Of a stretch of DNA of 64,000 nucleotides, positions 15,471-23,812 are shown piece after piece. The translations under genes were made by a program, and so were the position numbers. The notes beneath the pieces are model-generated. The model was not told where the DNA came from, searched no databases, and worked only from the letters and a program-made list of their open reading frames with translations. The stretch's first letter is position 1; the number at the start of each line of letters is the position of its first letter. The DNA is from Rhodococcus sp. 06-462-5 (lineage in GTDB: Bacteria; Actinomycetota; Actinomycetes; Mycobacteriales; Mycobacteriaceae). The DNA lies in the NCBI RefSeq assembly GCF_002258315.1, contig NZ_NOYD01000046.1, positions 135,638 through 199,637 on the forward strand, in the 5' to 3' direction.

Positions 15471-16529
15471 ATGGGCAATCAGATGCACCGTCGTGTGTTG
15501 GCAGTAGCGGGAACTGCTCTGGCAGTGTCGCTGCTGGGGTCGGGTCTCGCCGGGGCGCAGCCGCTCCCCGATACCGGCAGTTCCGATGGCGGCGGTGTGG
15601 CTCCTGGAATCACAGCTCAGTCTCTGCCTCTGGCGTCGGCACGTATCGATCGTGTGGACATGCTGACCGACCGCCGCGCAGCAGTGTGGGTGGAGTCGCC
15701 GGCCATGGGCCGCACCATCCAGGTCCAGGTTCTTCTTCCGGCCGCGCAGGCGGTGTCCCGTCCGACGCTGTACATGCTCGACGGTGTGAGCGCGGGCAAG
15801 GAATCCGATTACAAGGAAAGCACCTGGACGCAGAAGACCGACATCGTCGACTTCTTCGCGGACAAGCAGGTCAACGTCGTGCTCCCGGTCGGTGGATCGA
15901 GCAGCTACTACACGGACTGGAACGTGCCGGACCCGGTGCTCGGCGTCAACAAGTGGGAGACCTTCCTGACGTCGGAGCTGCCGCCGCTGATCGACGCGCG
16001 CTTTTCCGGTAACGGCACCAACGCGGTCTCGGGTGTCTCGATGGGTGCCCAGGCCGCGATGGACCTGATCACCCGTCACCCCAGCCTGTACACGGGCGTC
16101 GCCGGCCTGAGCGGTTGCTACGACAATTCGCAGACCAACTTCAAGGATGCGGTGCGCGCCACCGTCGCCACCAACGGCGGCAATGCGACCAACATGTGGG
16201 GCGAGAACACCGATCCTCAGTGGGTCGAGCACGATCCGTCACGCAATGCCGAAGCACTCCGCGGCAAGGACGTCTACCTGTCCGTCGGCACCGGCCTGCC
16301 CGGTCCCTATGAGCTCGGCCCCGGTGGTAGCGGAGTCGAGAGTGCACTGATGGGCGGACCGCTCGAGGCGGCCGCGCTGTACTGCACGACCGTGTTCGAT
16401 ACTCGACTCCGGTCGCTGGACATCCCCGCGACCGTTGTTTACCGCCCCTACGGCATCCATCAATGGCCGTACTGGCAGGACGACCTCCGCGAATCCTGGC
16501 CGACGCTCGAGCGCGCGCTAGGCCTGTAG
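15471..16529 (+). CDS. Mycolyltransferase, antigen 85-like
   Basis: 352 residues from ATG 15471; ATG 15483, 12 nt after a GGAGG, is an alternative. A signal peptide (cleavage near GLAGAQP) leads into an esterase-D/antigen 85 domain: QVQVLLPAA, LYMLDGVSAG, nucleophile elbow GVSMGAQAA (Ser about 190), and the catalytic His in YGIHQWPYW. Such enzymes transfer mycolic acids from trehalose monomycolate to arabinogalactan or to trehalose monomycolate outside the membrane. The 3' end overlaps the end of convergent hisC2 by 12 nt. Confidence 0.92.
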   Translation: MGNQMHRRVLAVAGTALAVSLLGSGLAGAQPLPDTGSSDGGGVAPGITAQSLPLASARIDRVDMLTDRRAAVWVESPAMGRTIQVQVLLPAAQAVSRPTLYMLDGVSAGKESDYKESTWTQKTDIVDFFADKQVNVVLPVGGSSSYYTDWNVPDPVLGVNKWETFLTSELPPLIDARFSGNGTNAVSGVSMGAQAAMDLITRHPSLYTGVAGLSGCYDNSQTNFKDAVRATVATNGGNATNMWGENTDPQWVEHDPSRNAEALRGKDVYLSVGTGLPGPYELGPGGSGVESALMGGPLEAAALYCTTVFDTRLRSLDIPATVVYRPYGIHQWPYWQDDLRESWPTLERALGL

Positions 16530-17579
16530 AGCAAACTTCAGAAATGCGTCGTTCTCGTGCGGGTCGCCGATGGTGACCCGCACTCCGTCGTTTCCGTAGG
16601 CGCGCAGCAGTACGCCCTGTTCGGCTGCAGCAGCGGCGAATTGACCCGAGCGTTCGGCCAGCGGCAGCCAGACGAAATTCGACTGCGATACGCCGACGTC
16701 GTAGCCGCCCGCAACGAGAGCGTCGCGCACACGATCCCGTTCCACGATGAGAGCATCGGTGCGGGCCAGCAGCTCTGCCGACGCCTCCAACGACGCCACC
16801 GCCGCCTGCTGTGCCACGGTGCTGACAGCGAATGCGATCCGCACCTTCGACAGCGCCGTGATCACCTCGGGATCGGCCACCGCGTAGCCCACCCGCAAGC
16901 CGGCGAGCCCGTAGGCCTTCGAGAACGTCCGCAGCACGATCACGTTGCGTCGTCCGCGTGCCAACTCCACTCCGTCGGTGTGGTTGCCCGCGTCGGGTCG
17001 GGTGTACTCGAAGTAGGCCTCGTCGAGGACCACGAGAATGTTCGACGGCACCGCGTCGAGAAACGCGTCGAGCTTGTCGCGCTGGACGACGGTTCCGGTC
17101 GGGTTGTTCGGGTTGCAGACGAAGATCAGCCGGGTGCGGTCGGTGATCGCGGCGAGCATTGCGTCGAGATCGTGCACGTGGTCGGCGGTCAACGGAACCA
17201 ACACGGGTGTCGCGCCAGCAACGCTGGTGACGATGGGGTACGCCTCGAACGAGCGCCAGGCGAACAACACTTCGTCGCCGGGGCCGCAGGTGATCTGAAC
17301 GACCTCCTGGCACAGCGAGACGGAACCACTTCCGACGGCAACGTTCTCCGTGGCAACGCCGAGCTTCTTCGCCAGCGACTCGACCAGCGCGGTCGCGCGA
17401 TTGTCGGGGTAGCGGTTGATGCCGCCGACGGCCTCCGCGATCGCGTCACGCACGCTCGGCAGTGGTCCCTGCGTCGTTTCGTTGCTCGCCAGTTTGATCG
17501 CACCCGGAAAGGTGCGGCCGGGAACGTAGGCAGGGATGGCGTCGAGGTCGGGGCGGATGCGCGCGGTCACGGCTGCCAT
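16518..17579 (-). CDS. hisC2: Histidinol-phosphate/aromatic aminotransferase (HisC2-like)
   Basis: 353 residues, the same length as I recall for Rv3772. A fold-type I PLP enzyme: substrate arm IKLASNETTQGPLPSV, PLP lysine in FSKAYGLAGLRVGY, Asp/Tyr in VVLDEAYFEY, and Asn in FVCNPNNPTG. Family members transfer the amino group of glutamate to imidazole acetol phosphate or aromatic keto acids. A second hisC copy away from the his operon often acts as a phenylalanine aminotransferase, so the substrate call is tentative. Convergent with the mycolyltransferase gene. Confidence 0.88.
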   Translation of the reverse strand: MAAVTARIRPDLDAIPAYVPGRTFPGAIKLASNETTQGPLPSVRDAIAEAVGGINRYPDNRATALVESLAKKLGVATENVAVGSGSVSLCQEVVQITCGPGDEVLFAWRSFEAYPIVTSVAGATPVLVPLTADHVHDLDAMLAAITDRTRLIFVCNPNNPTGTVVQRDKLDAFLDAVPSNILVVLDEAYFEYTRPDAGNHTDGVELARGRRNVIVLRTFSKAYGLAGLRVGYAVADPEVITALSKVRIAFAVSTVAQQAAVASLEASAELLARTDALIVERDRVRDALVAGGYDVGVSQSNFVWLPLAERSGQFAAAAAEQGVLLRAYGNDGVRVTIGDPHENDAFLKFALQA

Positions 17580-17663
17580 TATGCGCCCAGGTTCGGGGTT
17601 GACTTCTACGCGTCCGTGATATTGCTGTGCACGAGCGGACCGATCGTCCTATCTTCGATAAGT

Positions 17664-18428
17664 ATGTCGGGAATATTGAGCGACGTCGCAGTTCTTCGGT
17701 CCTCCTCCGCGCCCACGGTCGGCGCGGACTACGTGGTGGATACGACCGCGCACGAGTCACCCCCGCAGGAGAAAGTGCCGTTGACGGCCGTCGAACCCGA
17801 TGGTCCACCTCGCGGCGGAATCGTCGTGCTGCATGAGGCGCGTGAGGTGCCCGAGTCTCTGCTCGACCTTCTGCGCGCACTCGCGCTCGAAGGTTGGCTC
17901 GCTGTCGCACCGAACCTGTTCCATCGAGGCCACGGCGACGACAGGGAAGTATTCGGCGACGACCTCTTCGCGGACTTCGACGCCACCTCCGACTGGCTCG
18001 TCCAGCGCGGTGTCTATCCCGATTGTGTCGGGGTGATCGGGTTCGACGACGCAGGCACGGCAGCGTTGATCGTGGCCACCAGTCGTCCTGTGGGGGCGGC
18101 GGTCAGTGTTGCGGCAGCCGGCATCGTCGAACCGCTCAACTCCGACGCGGTCGCGTTGGTCGAGGCCGCACCCAAGCTGCAGGCCCCCTGGCTCGGTCTC
18201 TACGGCGAGGACGACCCCCACACCCCACCCGATCACATCGAAGCCCTTCGCGACGCCGCCACGCGTGCCTCAGTGGCCACGAACGTCGTCAGCTATTCGG
18301 GCTTGAAGCACCGAGCCGATCATCCCCGCGAACAACCTGGCAGTTCCGATCACAGCGACCCCGCGGCGGCCGCACTCGTCGACGCGCAGACCCGAATCTT
18401 CGATTGGTTCGACAGCTTCATGCGCTGA
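17664..18428 (+). CDS. Dienelactone hydrolase-like protein with Asp at the nucleophile position
   Basis: 254 residues from ATG 17664. The fold pattern is that of DLH proteins: GGIVVLHEARE, LALEGWLAVAPNLFHR, a nucleophile elbow at GFDDAGTAA, LGLYGEDDPHTP with the acid, and LKHRADHPRE with a His. The elbow normally reads G-x-C-x-G-G; here Cys is replaced by Asp. It may be a different hydrolase or a non-catalytic relative. It stands divergent from hisC2 and upstream of two tRNA genes. Confidence 0.8.
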   Translation: MSGILSDVAVLRSSSAPTVGADYVVDTTAHESPPQEKVPLTAVEPDGPPRGGIVVLHEAREVPESLLDLLRALALEGWLAVAPNLFHRGHGDDREVFGDDLFADFDATSDWLVQRGVYPDCVGVIGFDDAGTAALIVATSRPVGAAVSVAAAGIVEPLNSDAVALVEAAPKLQAPWLGLYGEDDPHTPPDHIEALRDAATRASVATNVVSYSGLKHRADHPREQPGSSDHSDPAAAALVDAQTRIFDWFDSFMR

Positions 18429-18487
18429 AGAGCAACAAGCATCTTTTACGCAAACGCCGCGCGAACCACAGGCGTCGACCAGCCGTT

Positions 18488-18517
18488 TTGCCTTCTGGCC
18501 TTTGCCGTGTGTAATCT
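18488..18517 (+). promoter_or_regulatory. Sigma-A-type promoter of the tRNA-Ser(GCU) gene
   Basis: TTGCCT at 18488-18493 and TAATCT at 18512-18517 with an 18-bp spacer. Transcription would start near 18524, about 28 nt before the mature tRNA. Confidence 0.6.
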
Positions 18518-18551
18518 CTTTCCTCGGCGGTCCGAGAGGGCCGGCAGCCTA

Positions 18552-18638
18552 GGAGGCGTGCCAGAGCGGCCGAATGGGAGTCACTGCTAATGACTTGTCC
18601 TTTCACCGGGACCGGAGGTTCAAATCCTCTCGCCTCCG
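18552..18638 (+). tRNA. serV: tRNA-Ser(GCU)
   Basis: An 87-nt class II tRNA with CCA encoded at 18639-18641. Acceptor arms are GGAGGCG and CGCCTCC, the anticodon stem GTCA/TGAC encloses loop CTGCTAA with anticodon GCT, and a long variable arm and GGTTCAAATCC T-arm are present. It reads AGC and AGU serine codons. Confidence 0.97.
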
Positions 18639-18691
18639 CCACGAACGGTAGATCGTTGCCGTTCAGCTAGACCAGTTGGATAACTGAACAT

Positions 18692-18764
18692 GCGCCCGTA
18701 GCTCAACGGATAGAGCACTTGACTACGGATCAAGAGGTTAGGGGTTCGAATCCCTTCGGGCGCA
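18692..18764 (+). tRNA. argV: tRNA-Arg(ACG)
   Basis: 73 nt, acceptor arms GCGCCCG and CGGGCGC with discriminator A. The anticodon arm CTTGA/TCAAG encloses CTACGGA with anticodon ACG, whose first A is normally edited to inosine to read CGN codons. CCA is not encoded. It is 50 nt after tRNA-Ser(GCU) and probably co-transcribed with it. Confidence 0.97.
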
Positions 18765-18770
18765 CAGAAG

Positions 18771-18810
18771 AAAAAGCCCCGAACTGCAGCGATGCGGTTC
18801 GGGGCTTTTT
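18771..18810 (+). terminator. Intrinsic terminator of the tRNA pair
   Basis: Arms AAAAAGCCCCGAAC (18771-18784) and its complement ending in a T-run (18797-18810) around a 12-nt loop, 6 nt after tRNA-Arg. A textbook rho-independent terminator. Confidence 0.95.
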
Positions 18811-18903
18811 CGTTGTGCTTGAGCCATCGGTCGAAGTGGCCCTTACCTGGCCAGTAGAAACAAACCGGGCGTAAGGTTTTGGGACGTTGTCGGAGGAGGT
18901 CAT

Positions 18904-19573
18904 GTGAGCGATCGACCGGTCAGAATTTCGAGCGAACGCACACTGCCGGGCGGGGTCGGGTCCGATTCTCGGTCGGACGCCGTCACCGCGAGCTTGCCTC
19001 TCCCGCTGATGCTCATCGGCGCACTGCCGTTCTACGTTCGGCAGCCGTTCGGATCCGGTATCGACTCCGATGTGGGTCGGAGGATCTGCGTATCTCGCAT
19101 CACCAACAGCGGGGCTCTACTGGCTGATTGCACTGCCGGTGTGCATCGGGACAGTCGCTCTCTACTGCACGTGGAGTGAACGTAGATCAGGCACCGGCCT
19201 GCACGTTCGTCTGTGGCTCGTGGCCAGTGTCGGACTGTGTGTGGCCGCAGCCGTGCTGATGCGCAGCGGACTGCTGTTATTCGCGGGCAACCTGACGATC
19301 CGTGGACTTCTTCCGCTGTTGACGAAGTCGGCGGCGGTGTTGATCTGGGGCCTTGCTCTGCGGTCGCGCGTAGTGCTCGGGGTGGGAGTCGTGGCCGTGG
19401 CGGCGAATCTGGTATCCAACCTCTACAACGTGGAGAACTCTGTGCCGCAACAGTTCGCGTTCGACACCCGCTTCGGCCTCTGGTCGAATATCATGCTGAC
19501 GTCGTTCGTCTTCGTCGCCGGCGCGCTGGCTGCCGCACTCACCGTCCGACGCAGTGATGGGCGTCAGTCCTGA
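18904..19573 (+). pseudogene. Membrane protein gene with an apparent one-base frameshift
   Basis: A GTG at 18904 follows GGAGGAGG and opens a frame reading ...TASLPLPLMLIGALPFYVRQPFGSGIDSDVG, then loses sense. From about 19077 the next frame continues with good membrane protein sequence (GGSAYLASPTAGLYWLIALPVCIGTVALYCTW...) to a stop at 19573. Removing one G from the GGG at 19074-19076 joins both into a single protein of about 222 residues with roughly five membrane spans. Either a real frameshift or a base-call error. The alternative is a shorter 167-residue protein from ATG 19070, which has no ribosome site. Function unknown. Confidence 0.65.
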
Positions 19574-19800
19574 GAGCGGACACGTACGAACACAGCCCAG
19601 AACAGTGTGTAAAGCCCCCATACGACGACACTGGCCAGGACCACCCACCAGAACCCGATGTCGTACACGACAAGCGCGACGAACTGACAGATCAACAGGC
19701 ATACGGAAAACGCTCGCCACCACCACTGCTCACGCCGAGCGGCCGTAGAGGGCTTCCGTTCCACATAGTCGACCGGGCGCATGGGTTCCAGTTCCACCAC
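19564..19800 (-). CDS. Small two-span membrane protein
   Basis: 78 residues with a cytoplasmic, charged start (VELEPMRPVDYVERKPSTAARREQWWWR) and two adjacent hydrophobic helices, FSVCLLICQFVALVVYDIGFWW and VVLASVVVWGLYTLFWAVFV. I do not recognise a named family. It converges on the preceding membrane protein gene with a 10-nt overlap and follows the LysE exporter gene on the same strand with a 42-nt gap. Confidence 0.6.
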   Translation of the reverse strand: MVELEPMRPVDYVERKPSTAARREQWWWRAFSVCLLICQFVALVVYDIGFWWVVLASVVVWGLYTLFWAVFVRVRSQD

Positions 19801-19842
19801 CTCACGTTCTCACATGCCGATGTGTTCGTATGCCGGACGGAC

Positions 19843-20493
19843 TCAACCCACAACGACGTCGACGACGAGTGCGCCGGCGAAGGCCAGCAGTAGAAGCCCC
19901 ACTCCGAGTTCGAGATTGGCCAGTCCCCGCGGTCCGAGATTGCGAAATGCTGTGACGCCGAACAGGACCAGGATCGGCAGATAGACAATTCCGACGAGGA
20001 CGTCGGCAGCGCCGAGAATCCCGAGTTGCACGGCAACGGGCCACGAGGACGATCGGTCGACGAACTGCGGCAACACGGCGACGAAGAACAGGATCACTTT
20101 CGGGTTCGTCAGGTTGGTGACGAAGGTGCTTCGGAAGGCGCGTCGACGGGCATGGCGATCGGATACCGGCCCGGTGCCGACGGTGAGCGAGCTTCCGCCT
20201 CGACGCCTCGTACGGCCGCTCTCGGCCAGCGCGCGAATGCCGAGGTAGGCGAGATACGCGGCACCGAGGATTGCGAGAACGGTAAGGCTGCCGGGAAGCG
20301 CGACGACCAATGCCGACAGCCCTACTGCACTGACGAGCATGTGCACGGTCAAACTGCACAGTGCACCGGCAGCTGCTGCCATGGCAACGAGCCGGCCACC
20401 GACGCTCGAACGCAGGATCATCACGGTGTCGGGTCCGGGTGAGATGTAGCTGGCCAACACCAACGACAAGAAGATGGCCCACTGCACACTCAC
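19843..20493 (-). CDS. LysE/RhtB family amino-acid exporter
   Basis: 216 residues from GTG 20493, chosen because the protein then begins VSVQWAIFLSLVLASYISPGPDT as LysE-family members do; a longer start would add an unrelated 29 residues. Six membrane spans are expected. The signature SPGPDTVMILRSSVGG near residue 20 and FRSTFVTNLTNPKVILFFVAVLPQF in the middle are typical. The family exports amino acids or homoserine-like compounds; the substrate is not predictable. About 290 nt without a gene separate it from the divergent hydrolase. Confidence 0.88.
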   Translation of the reverse strand: MSVQWAIFLSLVLASYISPGPDTVMILRSSVGGRLVAMAAAAGALCSLTVHMLVSAVGLSALVVALPGSLTVLAILGAAYLAYLGIRALAESGRTRRRGGSSLTVGTGPVSDRHARRRAFRSTFVTNLTNPKVILFFVAVLPQFVDRSSSWPVAVQLGILGAADVLVGIVYLPILVLFGVTAFRNLGPRGLANLELGVGLLLLAFAGALVVDVVVG

Positions 20494-20783
20494 GGGCGCT
20501 CGATCTCCTGTCGTTCGTCGGGTGAGGGAACACCCGGGAGTGTGGCGGGCAGCGCAGCCCCGCGCAGCCTGGTGCATCACAGCATCGTTTGCAATGCCGC
20601 GCTACGGGTACTTCTCGCACGGTCAAAAAACACGGCCATTCCAGCGACGCGGACATCGCGAAGATGTTCCCGCGCACGTTCACTTCTGCGAACGTGATTC
20701 GCGTTCTCGAGAAATGCCTCGCCCGGAGCACATCGGACACGAGCAGCAATCGACTCGACAACACCAGTGAAGGGCAAGCCCCA

Positions 20784-21683
20784 GTGATCGGCGACGACGT
20801 GTCGGAGACCAAGGCAGTACCTCGTATCCGAGAACTCGCGAGCCATCGAGTGCGATATGTCGATCACGGGCAGGGACCGGCCGTGGTGCTGATTCACGGT
20901 TTGATGGGAAGCCTCCACGACTGGGATCCCCAGATCGCGGGTCTGTCGGATCGGTTCCGCGTGATCGCCGTCGACCTGCCGGGGCATGGCGAGTCCGACA
21001 AGATTCCGGGTGACTACTCGCTGAGCGCACACGCCGCGACAGTCCGCGACCTCCTGACGGCCCTCGACATCGAGTCGGTCACCGTCGTCGGACATTCGTA
21101 CGGGGGAGGGGTGGCCATGCAGATGCTGTATCTCTTCCCTCGGATGGTGGACGGCATCTGTTTGATCGCCAGCGGAGGGCTGGGTCAGGACGTGAATCCC
21201 GTTCTGCGGGCGGCGTCGTTGCCGGGTAGCGGCATGGCGATTCCCTTCGCCGCTTCCGCCGCGAGCAGAGCTGTCGTGGGCGGTGTTCTGGGAGTCCTGA
21301 CGCGGTTGCGGCTGTTCAGGCCGGGGGCCGGTGATCGCCGAGCATGGCGCAACTTCGCGTCGATGTCCGACCCTGCGACTCGCCGAGCCTTTCTGTCCAC
21401 CGCACGATCGGTCATCGACTATCGCGGGCAAACCGTGAATGCCACAAGGCTTCTCGCCTCGTTCACCGATGCGCGTGCACTGCTGGTGTGGGGTGAGCGC
21501 GACGCCATCATTCCTCTCGCCCACGCACATGCAGTCCGCGACCACATGCCCGCAGGAACGGCGATCGAGGTGGTGCCAGGAGCCGGGCATTTCCCGCATC
21601 TGGACGAGCCGGATCACTTCGATTCGGTGTTCCGCTCCTTCATGGACAAGCCGCGAACCGCTGAGTACCCCGCGGTGATGTGA
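20784..21683 (+). CDS. Alpha/beta hydrolase
   Basis: 299 residues if it starts at GTG 20784; GTG 20799 is equally possible, and the frame is open further upstream to 20589 but that part looks non-coding. Motifs are HGLMGSLHDWDPQ, the nucleophile elbow GHSYGGG with Ser, GERDAIIP with the acid, and GAGHFPHLDEP with His, a complete triad. It resembles actinobacterial 2-hydroxymuconate-semialdehyde-hydrolase-like and lipase-like proteins of unknown substrate. A hairpin overlaps its stop codon. Confidence 0.85.
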   Translation: MIGDDVSETKAVPRIRELASHRVRYVDHGQGPAVVLIHGLMGSLHDWDPQIAGLSDRFRVIAVDLPGHGESDKIPGDYSLSAHAATVRDLLTALDIESVTVVGHSYGGGVAMQMLYLFPRMVDGICLIASGGLGQDVNPVLRAASLPGSGMAIPFAASAASRAVVGGVLGVLTRLRLFRPGAGDRRAWRNFASMSDPATRRAFLSTARSVIDYRGQTVNATRLLASFTDARALLVWGERDAIIPLAHAHAVRDHMPAGTAIEVVPGAGHFPHLDEPDHFDSVFRSFMDKPRTAEYPAVM

Positions 21684-21695
21684 ACCGCGGGGTAC
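21665..21695. terminator. Hairpin overlapping the hydrolase stop codon
   Basis: Arms GTACCCCGCGGT (21665-21676) and its exact complement (21684-21695) around a 7-nt loop that contains the TGA stop (21681-21683). It lies between two convergent genes, so it may end both transcripts. No T-run. Confidence 0.6.
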
Positions 21696-21723
21696 ATACG
21701 CTACTGCTGCACCGAGATTGCGG

Positions 21724-22287
21724 TCAGCTCTGAGCTCGTGCGGCCAGCTTGCCTGCGATTCCGGAGAGAATCTCGGTCGGCCGCTGCTGCTCGCCCTGCT
21801 GTGCGCCCAGAACGACCAGCGTCCCGGTGAGGATCGGCAGCGCCCACTGCAGGTACTGCAGCTGCTTCTGAGCAGCGGCGGCCTCCGGAGGTGTTCCTGC
21901 CATCGGCTCGGTTGCCGACTCGATCGAATGTCCCTGCGCCTCTGTTGTTTTGGCACTCAGCACGCCGCTGTACGCGGTTGCTGCCAGCGCAGCACCTGTC
22001 ACGGCGATCTTGATGACGGTGTTGGCGGTGACGCCCTGCTGATGCCGAGCGCGACCACGGTTGGCCAGAAGGATCCCCGCGCCGCCGATGAGATGCGCGC
22101 CGATGGCTCCGGCATTGACCGGAGCCCATTTCGCCCAGCCCGAGGCGGCAACTCGTGCCCGGTCTCTCGGATCCTGCACTGCCGAGGATGCCACGTTGAC
22201 GCCGACTGCACCCATGAGCGAGCCCCCGAACCATGCAGCCGCGCCGAGGTCGTGCAGTGAACGGATGACGGTATTTCTGTTGGACAT
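21724..22287 (-). CDS. Membrane protein of unknown function
   Basis: 187 residues from ATG 22287, which has AAAGGGA 6 nt upstream. It has about four hydrophobic stretches (LGAAAWFGGSLMGAVGVNVA, APVNAGAIGAHLIGGAGILLA, IKIAVTGAALAATAYSGVLSA and WALPILTGTLVVLGA) with a Glu/Ala-rich loop before the last. The pattern is common in rhodococci and mycobacteria but carries no assigned function. A stress-sigma-like promoter lies about 100 nt upstream. Confidence 0.75.
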   Translation of the reverse strand: MSNRNTVIRSLHDLGAAAWFGGSLMGAVGVNVASSAVQDPRDRARVAASGWAKWAPVNAGAIGAHLIGGAGILLANRGRARHQQGVTANTVIKIAVTGAALAATAYSGVLSAKTTEAQGHSIESATEPMAGTPPEAAAAQKQLQYLQWALPILTGTLVVLGAQQGEQQRPTEILSGIAGKLAARAQS

Positions 22288-22384
22288 CGATGTCCCTTTC
22301 GGTTGATTGCACACAGTCGGCACACGACTTGTGCGGAATACGAAAGGAATTGGCGCTTTTTTCACCGGCTTCCCTGGTGTTCGG

Positions 22385-22409
22385 GTACCCGTGCCGGGCG
22401 TTCCCACAC
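22385..22409 (-). promoter_or_regulatory. Possible general-stress sigma promoter
   Basis: On the minus strand GTGT (22406-22409) and GGGTAC (22385-22390) are 15 nt apart, close to the GTTT-N15-GGGTAT pattern of actinobacterial SigF/SigB promoters. It would transcribe the membrane protein gene that starts at 22287. Confidence 0.3.
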
Positions 22410-22439
22410 CTGGGCCCCTCGGTCGGTCGGTGTGTGGTT

Positions 22440-22679
22440 CTACTGTCCGACGAGCGGACGGGGCGCACTGCTGCGTAGCTGAACGTGCAGCTGGAGATGC
22501 GCCCGTGTTGCTTCGTCGAGCACCGAAAGCGGAGTGCATTCGAGTGCTGCGTGCAATCGTCGACGGTAGCCCGCGGCATTGAGGCCGAAAGCAATCCAGA
22601 TCTCCTCGTCTCCTGCGCCGCCGTAGGGAATCCAGCGAACGGCGAAGTCGATCAGTTCGTGGGCGTGAAACTCGTTCAT
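22440..22679 (-). CDS. Small hypothetical protein
   Basis: 79 residues from ATG 22679. The region HELIDFAVRWIPYGGAGDEEIWIAFGLNAAGYRRRLHAAL recalls DUF3263-like small actinobacterial proteins, in which a short helix-turn-helix-like pattern follows an F-x-x-R-W motif, but the match is weak. It lies between a membrane protein gene and the ANTAR island. Confidence 0.55.
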   Translation of the reverse strand: MNEFHAHELIDFAVRWIPYGGAGDEEIWIAFGLNAAGYRRRLHAALECTPLSVLDEATRAHLQLHVQLRSSAPRPLVGQ

Positions 22680-23024
22680 GGTGGGCCTTGCCCCTGCGAG
22701 CGGCGACTGGCCTGCACCGTCATACAGATGTCGATACAGAGAGTGCCGTCGAGGAAGTGCGTGTGTGCGAAGCTTCGCAATGATGTGAGGGTTCGGGCGA
22801 CGAAAGCTGTTGCGACGCCGTGACCCTACTCAGGGCGAAAGCGTCGTTCCCGGATCGGCTGGTGGTCTCAGCATTACCAGTCGACACCCGTCCGATGGTG
22901 TTGTCAACCGGGAGGGCCACATCCGATGGATCTGCGGTCTCACCGGTTGTCTTCGATCGGTCGCTAGACTCGAATCAGCCGTTCATGCGATTCAGGCGTA
23001 CATCAGACCGATTCGAGGTTCCCC
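22680..23024. other. Intergenic region with a 14-bp palindrome
   Basis: 345 nt between divergent genes. It holds a perfect palindrome TGCGAAGCTTCGCA at 22766-22779, a candidate operator, and the 12-mer TTGTCAACCGGG at 22901-22912 that recurs at 26799. I see no further gene. Confidence 0.6.
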
Positions 23025-23792
23025 ATGGCCCAGGACTCCGCCGACGACGGACGCACCGCCGCCGAGGCCGACGAACTCGACGACCTCAGGGACAGTTTGA
23101 CCTCGTTGTCTCAGTTGGCCATGAACAGCCTCTCGTTGTCGCAGATGCTCACTCACATTGCCGAATTCGCTGTGAAGGCGATACCGGGTGCCGATGGTGC
23201 AGGTTTGACTCTCGAACACGGCGACCGGCGAGACACGATCGTGGCGACGGATGATTTCGTCGTAGAAGTCGACACGATCCAGTACGCGGTCGGGGAGGGT
23301 CCGTGCATCACGGCGGCTGCAGAGGGGCGCACCGTACGATCGGGCTCGCTCGGCGGTGACGCCCATTGGCCGCGTTTCGGCCCCAGGATCGGGCGTCTCG
23401 GAGTGCACAGCGCTCTGTCCTTGCCCCTGTTGTCGGGCGGAGGAACTCTGGGCGCGATCAATGTCTATGCCCGCGCCAAGGATGCATTCGACGATCGAGC
23501 GGTAGCTCTCGGTGAGCTGTTCGCGGTGCCCGCCGCTGTGTCGGTGGAGAACGCGCGGACTCTGTCCAATGCACTGCTGCTGTCGCACCAGCTCGAGAGA
23601 GCACTGACCAACCGAAAGGTGATCGACCATGCGATCGGCATCATTGTCAGTCGAAGTGGTTGCAGCAGTAGCGAGGCGTTCACCCGTCTTCGGGTGATGA
23701 GTCAGAAAGACGGCACCAAACTGACCGTGGTGGCGCAGTCGATCTTCGACGAGGCACAGCGCCGAGCCCAGGCACGCCGCACCGGACAGTAA
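23025..23792 (+). CDS. GAF and ANTAR domain regulator
   Basis: 255 residues; ATG 23025 has GAGG 6 nt upstream. A GAF sensor domain (about 40-185, with VGEGPCITAAAEG and SLPLLSGGGTLGAINVYAR) is followed by an ANTAR domain (about 195-250, VIDHAIGIIVSRSGCSSSEAFTRLRVMSQ). ANTAR domains bind paired stem-loops in nascent RNA and prevent termination; the GAF part would sense a small ligand or redox state. It is convergent with the GGDEF-EAL gene. Confidence 0.9.
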   Translation: MAQDSADDGRTAAEADELDDLRDSLTSLSQLAMNSLSLSQMLTHIAEFAVKAIPGADGAGLTLEHGDRRDTIVATDDFVVEVDTIQYAVGEGPCITAAAEGRTVRSGSLGGDAHWPRFGPRIGRLGVHSALSLPLLSGGGTLGAINVYARAKDAFDDRAVALGELFAVPAAVSVENARTLSNALLLSHQLERALTNRKVIDHAIGIIVSRSGCSSSEAFTRLRVMSQKDGTKLTVVAQSIFDEAQRRAQARRTGQ

Positions 23793-23812
23793 CGGCAACC
23801 GACACAGATGTT

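Noticed and set aside
16557..17663. A long upstream extension of the DLH-like gene, antisense to hisC2
   Set aside because: The hisC2 reading frame is complete and well conserved, so the extension is shadow. The gene more likely starts at ATG 17664.
18418..18642. A small minus-strand frame reading MAEARGFEPPVPVKG across the tRNA-Ser(GCU) gene
   Set aside because: This is the familiar false protein produced by translating the complement of a tRNA-Ser gene. The tRNA is clear.
18642..18691. A small hairpin GAACGG/CCGTTC between the two tRNA genes as a terminator
   Set aside because: The stem is only 6 bp without a T-run, and a strong terminator follows the second tRNA. More likely a processing spacer.
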